A DNA stretch of 64,000 nt from positions 17,106,488 through 17,170,487 of the forward strand of contig NW_020948983.1 in the NCBI RefSeq assembly GCF_900497805.2, in the 5' to 3' direction. Both the position numbers and the translations under genes were made by a program. This DNA is from Vombatus ursinus (lineage: Eukaryota > Chordata > Mammalia > Diprotodontia > Vombatidae). The notes below the pieces were generated by a model, which searched no databases, had not been told where the DNA came from, and saw nothing but the letters and a program-made list of their open reading frames with translations. Positions 1 to 12,235 of this stretch are shown piece after piece (within the stretch, counting starts at the first letter, position 1; every line of letters starts with the position of its first letter).

Positions 1-775
1 GCTTCTGTCTTCATTTGGCCATCTCCCACCACTCCTCCTTTTCTTCTTCTGGCTTCTATCTCAAGTCAGGACCTTCTCGTAAGCAGTGACCCATCCCTGA
101 CTTATAATGTGCAACTCAAAAATTTTTCCTTTCTCTTGGGTATCACCTCAGCAGCCCTTATCTCATCTCCCCATAGACCCTGACAATTATTTGATTTATA
201 ACTTATCAGGTATAACCTTCAAAACTCTGAAAAGTGTCACATGCAAATAAGCTGATAGACTAGTGACCTGCAATTATCATTACTTGAGTCAATGCTCTGA
301 CTTTAAACAGGTTCTGTCAGTACATTTATGGGAAGGGAGATGGATCTCCAGAAGTGTATGTCTCTCTTTACCATTTTATTCAAAAGGTTTTGCTTCTTCT
401 CAAGCTGATTTAATCAGTTTTCCTCACACAAATATTCCTTTTTTTGATCTTTTCAGCAACCAAAATGTTCATATGTGAAAGGGGCAGCACCTTACACCCC
501 CAACCCCTGCCCAGCACACATTTGCAGCCCTCGCAAATTAAAATTTAGGATAGGAAGGGGTATATGCAAACAGTGTCAAGGGCCTCCCCCAGTCAAACAT
601 TTTACGTAATCAACATATTTTACATTAGACCAACTCAAAATAAATTTTTCTCATTTAAGATAATACATAGACAGAAGTAAACATCTTAATTTTCATGACA
701 AACCCTATATATACACAATTGTATTAGCAAAAGTAAACATTCTAATTCACAACAATTATATAGCAACAAAATGTA
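1..775. other. Unassigned AT-rich intron
   Basis: There is no gene and no recognised repeat apart from AT-rich sequence. The short reading frames here have no family resemblance. Confidence 0.4.
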
Positions 776-1272
776 CAGTTCCCCTTCCACATTGTGATTT
801 TCCCCATCATAGTTTCAATATATCGCAGGTCTGCATAAGAAATTAAATGGGAATTTTTTGGGAGTTTTGTGGAAGCTGCAGACAACATGAGAAGGCCAGC
901 AAATGATGCAGAAAAAGTTTAGAAACTCAGAAATGCATAAAATATATGTATAGTATTATATATAATATAGTCTATGACCAAATACTTAACCCAAATTTTA
1001 CAATAAGATACTGTAAACACCCCATAAAAGAAAAAAATCAGACCTTTTTTTGCTTTTTTTTTTTTTGGTGAAGCAATTGGGGTTAAGTGACTTGCCCGAG
1101 TCACACAACTAGTAAGTGTTATATGTTTGAGGTCAAATTTGAACCCAGGCCCTCCTGACTCCAAGGCACCACCTATCCACTGCGCCACCTAGCTGCCCCT
1201 CAGATTTCTTTTCTGATACGAAGAGAGGGCCAAAAAAATTTATGTAGATTTTCCAGAATGTGGGAGGTACTG
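776..1272. mobile_element. Tigger-like (TcMar) MITE, split by a SINE
   Basis: The element begins CAGTTCCCCTTCCACATTGTG after a TA at 774-775 and ends with the imperfect inverted repeat CCAGAATGTGGGAGGTACTG, followed by TG (a decayed TA). CAGT...ACTG ends next to TA are typical of pogo/Tigger elements. Internal text resembles the Tigger stretch that reads rather like TTTCAATATACCGCAGGTC. The DNA left after removing the inserted SINE is about 340 bp, with no transposase coding. Confidence 0.55.
1045..1199 (-). mobile_element. tRNA-derived marsupial SINE (WSINE-like)
   Basis: The sequence opens with poly-T and ends CCACCTAGCTGCCCC, the reverse of the GGGGCAGCTAGGTGG head. It contains AAGTGACTTGCC and the box-B-like TTTGAACCCAGG. 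It is inserted in the Tigger-like MITE. Confidence 0.85.
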
Positions 1273-1397
1273 TGCCTCTAACTCCCTAGATGTGGGAGGG
1301 ATAACTGTGTAACTTATGTATAATTCTGTGATGCAAGCACAGCAGTAATAGATTTTATCACAATATATTCAACATATGAAGAGCATTGCACAAAGCA

Positions 1398-1425
1398 TAC
1401 ACACACACACACACACACACACACA
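1398..1425 (+). repeat. (AC)n microsatellite
   Basis: A short uninterrupted run of AC dinucleotides. Confidence 0.9.
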
Positions 1426-1582
1426 TATGTACCAACATTTTATAAAAAAATGAAAAAACACATTTAGGTAATAACAATGAATGCTATAAAACAGAGCTGA
1501 ATGTCATTGTGCACATTCCATATACACCATTACAGAACTGTGTTTGACTACATGAGTGATCACCTCTCCCGTCTCATTGGGT

Positions 1583-1978
1583 GCATGATGCAGTTAGAGT
1601 ACTGGGTTCTGAGTCAGGAATGCTCGAGCTCAAGGCCTGTCTGAATGCCAGTGCCTTCCAGCTGAGACTATCTCCAATTTATCCAGTATATATCTTGCTC
1701 ATACATAATTATTTACATGTTGTCTCCCCCGTTAAAATGTCAGCTCTGTTAGGGCAGGATGATTTTTACTTCTCTCTCTATTCCCCAGCACTTATTCCAG
1801 TTCCAGACACATAAAAAATACTTATTCATTGACTGACTGACTGATTTCATCAGATACTTAGTAGTGTGTGACCCTGGGCAAGCATTTAACTTATCTGTAC
1901 CTCAGATTCCTTGTTTATAAAGTGAGGGGTTTGGCCTTGATGGCCTCTAAGGTCCTTTCGAGCAATATGTGCTTTATT
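1583..1978 (+). mobile_element. MAR1/MON1-like CORE-SINE split by an L2-type 3' end
   Basis: The SINE head (GAGTACTGGGTTCTGAGTCA) is at 1583-1648. Its CORE part (GTGTGACCCTGGGCAAG) and tail (GATGGCCTCTAAGGTCC) are at about 1845-1978. Between them lies an L2-type 3' end at 1650-1848, recognised by its CTGTTAGGGCAGG-like block and the terminal ATTGACTGACTGACTG. Confidence 0.6.
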
Positions 1979-2700
1979 CCATATCTAAAACCTTTATAAA
2001 GAAGGGAAAGAGGTACATTCACATATCCCTTTTCAAAGGTCACAGCACTCAGCTTATTTTTGTTGTTGTTGTCTCCATTTGTATTGTCCAAGGTGGGATA
2101 AATTGTACATAATAGAACATAGATTGGAACCCCAAACCAGTGCTATTTCTGCTCTACTAAATTGAATTGGTTTGATTGGATAAGCCAGATATATTCCTTT
2201 CCCTGGAATCTTAGTATAGCATTTCAGTTTGACTCTGTGGTGGCACAGGGCTAAGTCACAAAGCACACTTGCTTTTCTAGCCCTGCTCATATGATTTGGG
2301 GATTTATTAACATTTCCTGGCCAGGTTGCACGTTTTGTGCTTGGTCCTCTGACCTTGGGAAGTATAGAGTTACCCACACTTTCAAGAGAGCCTTCTGCTG
2401 ACATATAATCTCCCCAGAAATGTGAGGGGTCACTGCGGTCACCACAAATCCCACCTCTCCTCCCTCCAGAGATTTTCTCAGTGTTACTGATTACAGTTAC
2501 ACACACACAGACACACACACACCCACACCCTTCTGCCTCAACGTGATAACCCCTGAGTAGCTTCAGTCTCAGCTTCAAGCCTTCCCAGCCCAACCTTTCA
2601 GGGAATTGTCTGTTTTAAATTTTGTCTGTTTTTATTTCCTCTGGGAATCCATGAGGGGAGAAAGGAGCCGAGTACTTGAGGAAGGAAGAGATTTTTACAG
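1979..2700. other. Intron without recognised gene or element
   Basis: This is unassigned sequence with a short interrupted (AC) run at about 2493-2523. The 179-codon minus-strand frame across it is open partly because of that dinucleotide run and has no domain. Confidence 0.4.
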
Positions 2701-2707
2701 AACTGCA

Positions 2708-2890
2708 GTGCTGTGTGAAGGGTACTAGACTGGAAAATGAGAAGCCCTGGTCTCTAGATCTCGTTCTATTGTTTCCTTACTCCATAATCCTTGGGACAAT
2801 TCCCTTCTCTCCCCTCGGAGCTGAGTTTCTCCAACTGTAAAGCAGAGAAATTGGCCAAAATGTTCTCTAAGGTAGAATATTACGATCTAA
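2708..2890 (+). mobile_element. Degraded MAR1-like CORE-SINE
   Basis: The order is CTAGACTGGAAAATGAGAAG, CTTGGGACAATTCCCTT, TTTCTCCAACTGTAAAG, which is the CORE-SINE order, but heavily diverged. Confidence 0.5.
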
Positions 2891-2914
2891 TATAACTGGA
2901 CAAAACTGTATTGG

Positions 2915-3045
2915 TCATATAGACCAATCCTCTTATTCATATCAGGAAACTGAGGCCCAGGGAAATAAAGTGAGTTGCTTAAGATGAATTAGGAGCAGAA
3001 CCCAGGTGTCCTGTGTTCTTCCCATACTCCCATGCTGCCTTTCAT
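2915..3045 (-). mobile_element. MIR-like CORE-SINE fragment
   Basis: The reversed CORE text GGAAACTGAGGCCCAGGGA is followed by AGCAGAACCCAGGTGTCCTG. Confidence 0.6.
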
Positions 3046-3710
3046 GAAATCTTCCTTGTGTTTGTGAGAGGAGACTGGAACATGTTGATGATATACGCAG
3101 AGATCTTAGTGAGAAGCCCGGGGCCAGGCCCAAGGTTTGCAGGCCGGGATGAACTCTGCTTCTGAGTACCGTCAAAATGGCTGAAAAGAAATGAGAGCTT
3201 GGATACAGCCTGTGGCTGATTTAATCAGGCAAAGGCAAGCTCTATTTCTACAGCAGTGGCAAAACTAGGGGAAGAGGTTTGAAAGGTGAGGGGATGAAAG
3301 CTGTTTGAATCACTGTAAGACACTGGACAGCCAGCAGAGAGCAGAACTGAGCTTTGCTCCACCATGATTTTGTCACAAAATAGAATGGTGAAAAGGGGAA
3401 GAAACCTTTCTGGGGAGCTAGGAAACATGAGTTTTATTCCTGAATAGGTCTCAGTGCAAAAACTAGACTATATTGGGTACAACTATACAGCTAGGTCCCC
3501 ATTAGTGCAAATAATGAATCCTTCCTGAAATGGTCATATTATTCAGATTCACACAGCATATTTCCTTTGGAAAGGAACCAATTACCATATTTTACACAGT
3601 TATAACTTTGAATAGTGCTAATTAGAATACATATGAGAACTTTAGGAGATTTATAGTTTGCACTAATAGAGAGATCTAGATGTATCTATATTGAATACTA
3701 GTATGTATTA
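3046..3710. other. Intron without recognised gene or element
   Basis: Nothing identifiable on either strand. The short frames lack homology that I can see. Confidence 0.4.
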
Positions 3711-3713
3711 AAG

Positions 3714-3900
3714 GGGAGGCAGTGTGTTAGAGTGGATAGTATACTGAGGTGTATTGAACCTGAGATCAAATACCAGCTCTGTTATTAACTACCGGCATGA
3801 CCATGGACTTAACTACGGCTTGCGTTTATTCATCTGTGATATAAGAGGGTTGGAAAAGATGGACTTTAAAATCCCTTTCAGTTCTAGATCTGATTCTATG
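3714..3900 (+). mobile_element. MAR1-like CORE-SINE
   Basis: The SINE runs from GGCAGTGTGTTAGAGTGGAT to the tail CCCTTTCAGTTCTAGATCTG. It is nearly full length and diverged. Confidence 0.7.
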
Positions 3901-4017
3901 TACAAGGCCTTGTAAGAGGAAGACAGAGATAAAGCTTGTGTCATTTGAACATACTACCACTCCTTCTTCATAGAATTTGCCAATGTCATCGCTGAACATC
4001 AAGCATCTAATACAATG

Positions 4018-4285
4018 ACTATGGTGTGGGGGAAAACATCGTGGATTTAGAGTTAGGAGAGACCTGGGTTCAAAAATCTCACCTCTGACACTTACTAGCT
4101 TTAGTGACTAGCTGTATGACCCTGGGCAAATTATTTTCCCTCTTTGAACCTCATTTTTCTCATCTATAAAATGTATGGTGGTAAAACCCATAGTAGCCAT
4201 CTCATAGGGTTGTTATCAGGCTTAAAGGAGATAATGAATGTAAAACAAATCATTCTCTAAATGTTAGCTATCATTATTACTAAAA
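4018..4285 (+). mobile_element. MON1/MIR-like CORE-SINE, long-tail form
   Basis: The CORE is TGTATGACCCTGGGCAAATT, followed by AGGGTTGTTATCAGGC, AGATAATGAATGTAAA and TTAGCTATCATTATTA. It appears near full length. Confidence 0.75.
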
Positions 4286-5176
4286 CAGTATTGTGTATAT
4301 ACTAGTTATTTAATACATGTTGAATTAAATGAGTAAAACATGATCCCTGCCCTCTGGGAGCAATATATAAATCTGAGTGTTTGTTATTGTTAGATTTTCA
4401 ATCTCTCATTTAACTTATTGCTAATAAATTAATTAATTAACTGCCTTACAGACCAGTAAGGATGTACTAGTAGGGATCAGATAAGGCACTGATAAAAATA
4501 GCTATAGTACAAGGTTTGTACATAGTACAGTACAAGTATAGTATACTTAGTATAGTACAAGAGTGTTTTAAGTTTATAAGAAGGCTAAAAAAGTTCTCCA
4601 GGAGTTCAGAGGAAATAGCTTCTGACTTGGGCAAACCATGGTAGGCTTTTTGGAGGACACAGCCACTAAACTGGGGAGGATTTTCCTGAGTGAGAAAGAT
4701 GAAAGACTATTCTAGGTCTAGTGGTCAAGGAAGGCTTCCTGGAGAAATTAGACCTTAAGCTGGGCCTTGAAGGATGGGTAAGGTTCAGATGGGGTGAGGG
4801 TTGGTGGAAGGAAGTAGGCATTGAAAGGAAGGTGAGGGGTGGGAAGAGAGTAGTAATAGAAATAGAGATGGGGATGAGAGGAGTGAGCTTGGTATGCTAA
4901 GTAACAATGAAGTACCTAGTCTGAATGGAGCATCAGATGCATGTTCTATTACTCAAGAAGGAACAGAGGAAAGAGGACCAGGCTTCAGGGGTAGAACCTC
5001 AGATCTCCCAAAGTTACTCCAAGGAAAGGGGAAAGTATGACTTAAAAGAGCATGGGTGTCTCCTACTGAATCTATGATCCTATGAACTACCCAACCCCTT
5101 CCTGAACTGAAGAGAGGATTCAGCAACAGGGACTTATGGAGAGTGGATAATGGAGAGGACACCTCCCAAACACCTA
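4286..5176. other. Intron; probable antisense L2 remnant at about 4575-4830
   Basis: The phrases AAGGCTTCCTGGAGAAATTA and GCTGGGCCTTGAAGGATGG are typical of antisense L2-type LINE sequence. The rest is unassigned. Confidence 0.4.
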
Positions 5177-5475
5177 TTATGTCAGTCAGTCAACAAGTAT
5201 TTATTAAATGTCTACTATGTGTCAGGCTAATCACTGGGGATTCAAAGAGAGGCAAATGACTAGTCATTGCCCTGAAGGACCTCACATTTTCACCAGCAAA
5301 AAACTGTACATCCAAGAAGTACACAGTATGAATGGATGGTAATCTCAGAGGGAAGGGGCTAGTAGTAAGGGGCCTGAGAAAGGCCTCCTGAAGAAGGTAC
5401 ACGGCGTGATTAGGTGCTGGGGTTGCTAAGACAAAAATGAAAAAGTCCCTGCCCTGATGAACTTATATTCTCTAC
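5177..5475 (-). mobile_element. L2-type LINE 3' ends
   Basis: AGTCAACAAGTATTTATTAA followed by CTACTATGTGTCAGGC is the reversed L2 3' terminus. A second short piece starts near 5413 (CAAAAATGAAAAAGTCCCTG). Confidence 0.65.
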
Positions 5476-5496
5476 TTTTGCTTTGGATCCTGTTCC

Positions 5497-5675
5497 AGGG
5501 CTTCTTAACCTCAGGTGTGTGAACTTGTTTTTAAAAATATTTTGATAACTGTATTTCAGTCAACATAATTAGTTTTCTTTTTTAATCCTGTGTGTTTTAC
5601 TTTATGCATTTATAAACATTATTCTGAAAAATGGGTCCATAGGTTTCACTAGACTGCCAAAGGGGTCCATGATTT
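5497..5675 (+). mobile_element. hAT-type MITE, copy 1
   Basis: It begins GGGCTTCTTAACCTCAGGTG and ends near GCCAAAGGGGTCCATGA. The interior text TTTTGATAACTGTATTTCAG and ATTCTGAAAAATGGGTCCAT recurs in four other copies in this window, some flanked by 8-bp duplications as expected for hAT elements. Confidence 0.6.
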
Positions 5676-5869
5676 ATCTCCTTGTCTACCATCACCCTCC
5701 TGATCTTACTTTTTATGGTCTTTATTGTGACCTCCAGCATCTCAAACTTCAGAACCTCTGTTGTAAACTTTCCTGCTGTATCTCTTGCTAATGGTCCAGG
5801 CGGGGGTGGAGGACAGGGAGGTTCTAAAGGCCTGTACTGGGGTGGTGTTAATATAAATAAAAAAGGAGG

Positions 5870-6400
5870 GATGAATTTGATGAATTCCAGAGGCAGAAGA
5901 GCTGACATGTGATTGGATGTAGGAAGGGAAAAGTCAAAGATGACCCAGAGGTCTCCAGAGGGAGTGACTTGAAGGATATGGATGCTATCTTCAGAAATAG
6001 AGATGTGGGAGGAGGGACAGGCTGTTGGGGGAAGGTGATAAGTTCAGTTTTGGACACGTTGAGTTTGAAGGGAAAGCCAGAGTCAGATTGAGATGTCCGG
6101 TTGGTAGTTGGTAATGTAGATCTAGAGCAAAACTAGGATTGGCTGTTTACATTTGTCATCTGGGCAGAGGTGATCATTGAAATCATGAGAGTGCATCAGA
6201 TTACAAAGAGGGGGAGTTATAGAGAAAGAAGAGAAGAGAATAAAGGAGAGTACTTTGTGGGGTAGCCACGCTCAGGAGTTAAGAGAAGAAAGATGAACCA
6301 GTGAAGGAGACAGAGAAAGAGTCATCAGACAAGTCAGAAGAATCAGGAGAAAATGGGTTAAGACATAGAGAAGTTTTGAGGTATTGGAAAAGGAAACAAC
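5870..6400 (-). mobile_element. Antisense L2/CR1-clade LINE remnant
   Basis: TCAGTTTTGGACACGTTGAG, GATCATTGAAATCATGAGAG and GAGACAGAGAAAGAGTCATC follow the order of antisense L2-type ORF2 sequence. It is degraded and has no usable frame. Confidence 0.5.
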
Positions 6401-6404
6401 AACA

Positions 6405-6660
6405 ATAAAACATTTATATATCATGTACTATGTGCCAGGCATTGTGTTAAGCACTTTACAATTATTATCTCATTTGATCCTCATAGCAACCCTGGGAGGT
6501 AGGTGCCTCGCATTTTACAGATGAGGAAACCGAGGCAAGCAGAGTTTAAGTGACTTGCCTAGGGTCACATAGCTAGTATGTGTCGGGGACAAGATTTGAA
6601 CTCAGGTCTTCCTGAGTCCAGGCCCAGCACTCCATTCAGTGTGCCACCAGCTGCCTCTAG
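6405..6660 (-). mobile_element. THER-like CORE-SINE, near full length
   Basis: It runs from CATTTATATATCATGTACTA through CATTTTACAGATGAGGAAAC and GGGTCACATAGCTAGT to GTGTGCCACCAGCTGCC. Confidence 0.8.
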
Positions 6661-6914
6661 AGGAGAAGGGATGAGGTAATGTATGATGGATGGTTTCAAT
6701 CTTCTCAGTCAAAGAGAGGGCAGATGACATAGCAGTAATGTTAAGTGTTTAAAGAGAAAGGATTAGGTTTGGAAAAGCCACTATGAGGAGCGTCATAGGG
6801 AGTTAGTCTTAAATGAATAAAAGGATTTTTATACAGCAGTGAGGATCTGGCTGAAGTGAAATTGAAGGATACTAAGATCCCAGATCTAGAACCGGGAGAG
6901 ACTTCAAAGGTCAT

Positions 6915-6998
6915 GGCTATTATCCATTAGACTGTAAGTTCCTTGAGAGCAGGGACTGTCTTTTGCCTCTTTTTGTATATGCAGTAGTGATATACGTG

Positions 6999-7031
<33 letters not shown>

Positions 7032-7100
7032 TCATCACATCACATCACATCACAGTGCCTGACACATTTTAGGTACTTAAAAAATGTTTATTGATTGATT
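6915..7100 (+). mobile_element. L2-type 3' end interrupted by (CA)n
   Basis: ATTAGACTGTAAGTTCCTTG, GAGCAGGGACTGTC and the terminal CAGTGCCTGACACATTTTAG are diagnostic. A (CA)n run at about 6998-7031 and four CATCA units lie inside. Confidence 0.75.
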
Positions 7101-7205
7101 TTACAGATGAAGACACTGAGGTCTAGGGTAATGAAATGACTTTTCTGAATTCTCTGAGGGAGTGCCAAGGTGAGATTTGAACCTACTCCCTCTGATTCCA
7201 GAGTT
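7100..7205 (-). mobile_element. MIR-like SINE fragment
   Basis: TTTTACAGATGAAGACACTG begins the reversed CORE and GATTTGAACCTACTCCCTC follows. Confidence 0.6.
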
Positions 7206-7369
7206 CCACAAAAAAGTATCCTAAATTTATAGTAGAACCAGTCAGCCTGTTTCTATTACTTCCTCCAGCAGCATCCAATGACTTAGATTCACAATGGAAA
7301 AGACAGATGGTGGGGGTAACCCAGGTATGAAGAGAACAGGACCAGTTTAAGAAAGAGAGAGTAGGCATT

Positions 7370-8640
7370 TCAAAGGTGGAAGACAGTGTTTGGAAATAGG
7401 GCCAAAACTGTGAAGGGAAAGAAGTGAATCTGGAATAGTTCTAATGGGATGAGAGAACATGAGGGTTTGAGATGCCAGAGGTCACAATAAAGACCACTAA
7501 AAATAAGATCAGGAGGATGATGGGAGACAAGGAGATAATGACCAGAAAGGGAAATTTCAGGGCTCAGTCTCTTTGAAGTGGAACAGTTATAGATGATAGT
7601 GAGTTGGCTCTAAGCAGTGGTTGATGTGGTTGAGTACAAATTGAGGTCATGGGAATTGAAGATCATCCAAAAAGTGCATGGTGTTTGAAGGGCATCAGCA
7701 TGAATATTGAAGACCCCAAGCATGGTGACAATTGAGGTGGAGAGGAAGGCTGTATGCAAGATACCAAAGTCATTGAGGAAATTGAGACAGTGTCCTGAAA
7801 GTTTGTACACGTGACCATTGACCAGATCATGAGCAGAGTGACGTAACTGGACCATGTAAACTTCCAAGGAAGAGAGGAAGTGATATTAACAGAGCAAGGG
7901 TCTGGGAGTGGCAGTGGAGAGTGATGAAAGGATGCTTATTCCGTCTTATGGTCTCAGGGCTTAAAGAAATCTTCAAAACATCATTTAGTGAGACCCCTCA
8001 TTTTGAAGATAAGGACCTTGAATGCCAGAGAAGTTCAATTACTGGACCAAGGTCAGAGCATCAGAGCAATTGGAAGTCAGGTCTCTGGACTCCAAGTTCA
8101 GGCCTCTGCCCATAGACTGCATTACCATTTTTCCTGGCTTGTGAGTTGGGTGGCATGAGAGAAGGAGTGGTCAGCACCAGAGAGAGTGGCAAGGAATGTG
8201 GTGTTTTCAAGGGAGAGTTGGGCTTTATTTAGTGTTAGAGGGAGAAGGGGAGAATGAGGGAGAGTTTGTTAGCAATAGGGGATACCCTGAGAAAAATAGA
8301 GACTGAGGAGGGGCACTGCTGGGGAGCATAAGGATTAGAGTATAAAGAAAGATGGCCAGGGAGACATCTTCAGCCAAGCAGATGGTTCTGAATCTTAAGA
8401 GATTAGGAAAGTTAGAATTTGGCATTTACCAGGCAATAACACAGGGGGGGAAACAAAACATGGAAAAACTGAAACATTGGGAAAAAAAGAGGGCCAGGGT
8501 ACTGTGAAGGGACAGGAATAGAGATTGAGAAGCAAACATCTGAGAAGAGAGGCTGAGAGTACAGAGAGGATAGGCAGGAAATACTCTCTGCTGTCTTGTC
8601 ATTAAGAGGAAGCATCTTAAAAACAGCACATTCTATAGAA
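7370..8640 (-). mobile_element. Antisense L2/CR1-clade LINE remnant with a MIR fragment inside
   Basis: GAAGGGCATCAGCATGAATA, TTGAAGACCCCAAGCATGG and GTCATTGAGGAAATTGAG are antisense LINE phrases. A reversed MIR piece lies at about 7965-8105 (GGACCTTGAATGCCAGAGAA). From 8150 to 8640 similar purine-rich antisense LINE text continues. Confidence 0.45.
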
Positions 8641-8870
8641 CTTTAAGGTTTGCAAAGAGCTTTTCTCACAACTCTGTGAGACAGAGAGTACAAATATTAT
8701 CTATCGTCTAGGGAAAGGTAGCTCATACAGACTAGGAAACCAAGGTGCCCTGCAAGGTTAAATTACTTGTCGAAGGTCACAAGGCTAGTATAAACACCTG
8801 AGTTGGGATTCAGACTCAGGACTTCTATCTCAAATGTCCATCACTTTGCAACTATACAAAGTGGCCACCA
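8636..8870 (-). mobile_element. THER-like CORE-SINE
   Basis: CTTTAAGGTTTGCAAAGAGC, GAAGGTCACAAGGCTAGTAT and CAGACTCAGGACTTCTATCT show a reversed THER unit. Confidence 0.7.
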
Positions 8871-8924
8871 TCTAAGCTTTTAGATTCATTTTTGCAAATC
8901 ATTACGGAGGGGTAGGGGTAGTTT

Positions 8925-9060
8925 TTTTTTTTTATTCCATTTTGGAGATGGTAACTGAGGTCCAGAGAGGCAGGAATGCTTCCCTAAATCTCACATGCAG
9001 AGATTAAGGATTCGAATTCAGGGCTTCTGATTCCAGACCTGATTCTCTTCCATGAAAAGA
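8925..9060 (-). mobile_element. MIR-like SINE fragment with poly-T
   Basis: A T-run is followed by TAACTGAGGTCCAGAGAGGC and TTCGAATTCAGGGCTTCTG. Confidence 0.55.
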
Positions 9061-10129
9061 ATGCGCTACTTTTGACTTGTCCTTAGCAATTAAAACGTTC
9101 TTGGGAAGGCAAAACGTGAATTAGATTGGATATAACTTGATTTAACACTTCTTTATTGAATATAATGTGGGCAATGAAGGGACATGACAAATATGGGTAT
9201 GTTTAAATCCCCAAAATGAAGTGGAGAACAGCTTGTGGAATACATTAGTCCCAAAGTTCTAACTAGAATGTTGGCGTGATGGATCTTTTTCCATCCTGTT
9301 TTCCATGAGGTTCCCAATGTATTGATTGACAGCAGGGAAGAACTGAAGGCTACTGGTGGAAGGGGGGTAGTATCAGGGAGAGATGTGGCTTAGAAGTAGA
9401 AAGTTTTCACAAATCCTATCTCTTGGGTGATTCCTGCAGGCCAGGTGCTTTTCTCCTCTTGAAATTTAGGACATTTGCCCACATTCAGTCCTGTGACAGA
9501 TCTCTGATCTCTCTAGGATTCACCATATCACTGATAGCTTTTCAGTGATAACATCTGCAAGTTCTGTCAATACCCTGGAATGTAATTTTATAGGTTAGGA
9601 CACGTGAATTCATTTAAAGCAGTTAAGTTCCCTCATTCACTCTTCCCCTATTTTGGGTTACACTTTCCTTTTAACTCTGTTTTTCCTACCCTTTTCAGTC
9701 TGAAAATTGTGCTCACTTAATTTGAGTAATTGTGCCTTCTCTCTGCTGTCACCTTTCCTTTCCTTTTTCTTCATTCCATCTATGTAGCCTCTAATGATAC
9801 ATTGTGCATTCTTAGCAATTTTGCCAGCTTTACCAGCCTTAGTTTTTTCTAGACTTTAGTGCTTCTAACACAACTGTTATAAGATTATACCACCTTTTCA
9901 TATGTGTCTTTGGTTTTGTGTCCTTATGTCCATCTGCATACAAACTTTTAAAACCTGAGCTTGGTAGAGAGCTCCCTATGCAGTCACATCAGTTGCTTTA
10001 ATTGACTACCTCTTTTCTTTTTTGTTAAGATCATTGACAAGTATATCATCAGAATTTCTTTTTAGGGAGCCTCTCATTCTTTTTTACCGTTTTGGTCATA
10101 GGATCAAATCTGCCATTTCAAAATCTTCT
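9061..10129. other. Unassigned AT-rich, partly pyrimidine-rich intron
   Basis: This reads like old transposon debris, but I cannot name a family. There is no coding signal. Confidence 0.35.
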
Positions 10130-10375
10130 TTCCCAACATGTAGGGCTTACATCTGGGCCTACCCACTACCAAGGCCTCCCACTGCATCCTGGGCCATCTC
10201 CAGTCATCCTGATCTATATCTTGCCACTGGACTCAGATGGCTCTGGAGGACAGAGTGAGGCTGGTGATTTTGCACAGCCCTCTCACTTAAATCCAATTCA
10301 CTTGCAAGTCACGACATCTCCTTCCTGATATCATAGTCTTCAAAAATGAAGGACAAATAACACCAGCAACAAAGC
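10130..10375 (+). mobile_element. RTE-type LINE 3' end
   Basis: CCACTGGACTCAGATGGCTC, AGTGAGGCTGGTGATTTTGC and a terminal AATGAAGGACAAATAACACC are shared with the minus-strand copy at 33648-33850. The RTE assignment is from memory of marsupial RTE ends. Confidence 0.6.
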
Positions 10376-12235
10376 AACATCTGGGCCTATAGAGCATTCC
10401 ATTCTTTGGCTATGACATGCCATGAAAGCTATTTGAGAATTATCAGAGGAAGTAGGGCTTGAGCTTGGGCATTGATGGGCATCTAAGAGGAAGGACGGCA
10501 TTCCAAAGTTTAACTTAAATCATTTCTGCTGTTAGCTATTTAGGGAGTCAATAGTGCAGTTGTGTGATTTGGAGTGACATCATTTCTTCCTGAGAAAATG
10601 ATTCATCTCCCCACTCCTATCCTATCTCCCATCCCCGTTCTACACCCTAAGCCATTTAGGAACACAGGCCTTGTATGGTTGAAGTGAAGGAGAGAAGTTT
10701 TCCAGGCTTTGATGCTTTTGACGAATGTCTGCCTTGCTCTGATCTTCTAGTAACCACATTCAGAGAGATGGGGGAAGGGGGTGGGGTTAAGGTGTGAGAG
10801 GTACCTTAGAAGATAGGACAGCTAAGTGGTGATCTTTTACTTGGAAACTGTCGTTGGATAGGAGAACAGTGTTAGGCATAATACTTCTTTCCAGAGTCTC
10901 TGATTATGCTGTGAGGTCAGGAAGCTGTGTCCTCCTCTCCCTGCTCCCTCCCCATGAGACCCAAAGGTCCCTCAGGGCTGGGAGGGAGTAATAGAAGAGA
11001 TTCCTAGGGGACCCAGAGGTTGTTGCCTCTTTGAAGGAGAAGACAGTGACCTTGAGCCAGAGACCTCTGTTAACTGTCACCCTGGCAAACCTCTTCATTC
11101 TCTGACTATATGTCTGCTTTCACTCATATCTTATACTGTACTGCTACTTATCTTATATCTTGCAAGTCCTCTTTGGCTGATACACTTAAGGGGCTTTCAC
11201 TGCAGATTAGGGGGCTAGATTCTTCCTTTCCCCCCGCCTTACTTCCAGTAGGTTTCTCCTCCCATTTGTATTAGACCCCCTGAAAAGAGGGATCAATATT
11301 TCCTTTGGGACACCCCAGAGACTAAGGCTTAGGACCTTCCAACAGCTTGTGATGGAGCACAGGCTGCCACAGGCAACAGATGCCAACTTCCTAGAGCAGG
11401 CAGGCACTCAGCCATCCTCCGAACCAACAGGCTCCTTTGTCCCTGCTCTCAAGGCCCCACCAGCTCGGAGCGTGTCAGCAAGCTGCTCTTTTGTGGCATG
11501 GCCTCATTCAGTGGTCCTGCTTTGTGTGGGCTGCTGAGGGGAAATGTCATGTTTGGCCCTTCTTGTTAATTGGAATTAAACTAGATCACAGGTCCCAGGA
11601 GGGCCCATTGATGGTTGGCAGTGTAATTTGTCCATGAACATGAAACAATAGCGACAGTCATATGGCCTCCTTATCATCTCTTTCCTACCGAAGGCCCACT
11701 TCAGTCCAATCCTGCTCCTTACTGTCCAGGCCTATTCCTCCTGCCTGTGCTTCCACACTCTTTCCTACTTCTCCAGCCTTTCCTCCCACAGCCGTTTAGC
11801 TGGGGCTGGTCTTGTCACATACCCAACTCATTTCCTTCGCCTGACTTTTGCTCCTATTATTCTGCCCTTCCAAAGAAGCCCTCATCCCTCTCCCAGCTTA
11901 TCTGACTCTCAGGTCTTCAAGCCCCTTTTCCTCCGTGACATCTCTGATGGCTCAGATGATATGCTTGCTCAGAAAAGCAATATTTGAGGGGATAAGGAAG
12001 AGGAGGCCAAGTTTCCTCATTTGTTTCTAATGAGGTGTATCTGACAAAGCCACTGTATGTACCTGATATTCATGGAACAACAAAACAGCTTGTAATAAAT
12101 TATTATAACTCTTACCTTGGGATATGTTCCTGTGAGGGATAGATAAGCTCTAGTAGACTACCCCAGTGGGAAGGGCCAAACATCTATGGAATGTGTGACC
12201 TCCCCCATCATTCCAAAGACCAATTCACTAAAGGA
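10376..12235. other. Intron; mostly unassigned
   Basis: There is no gene or clear element. Part of 11640-11990 is pyrimidine-rich and may be a worn L2 piece in + orientation. Frames such as 11207-11407 (-) and 11349-11537 (+) show no domain. Confidence 0.4.
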
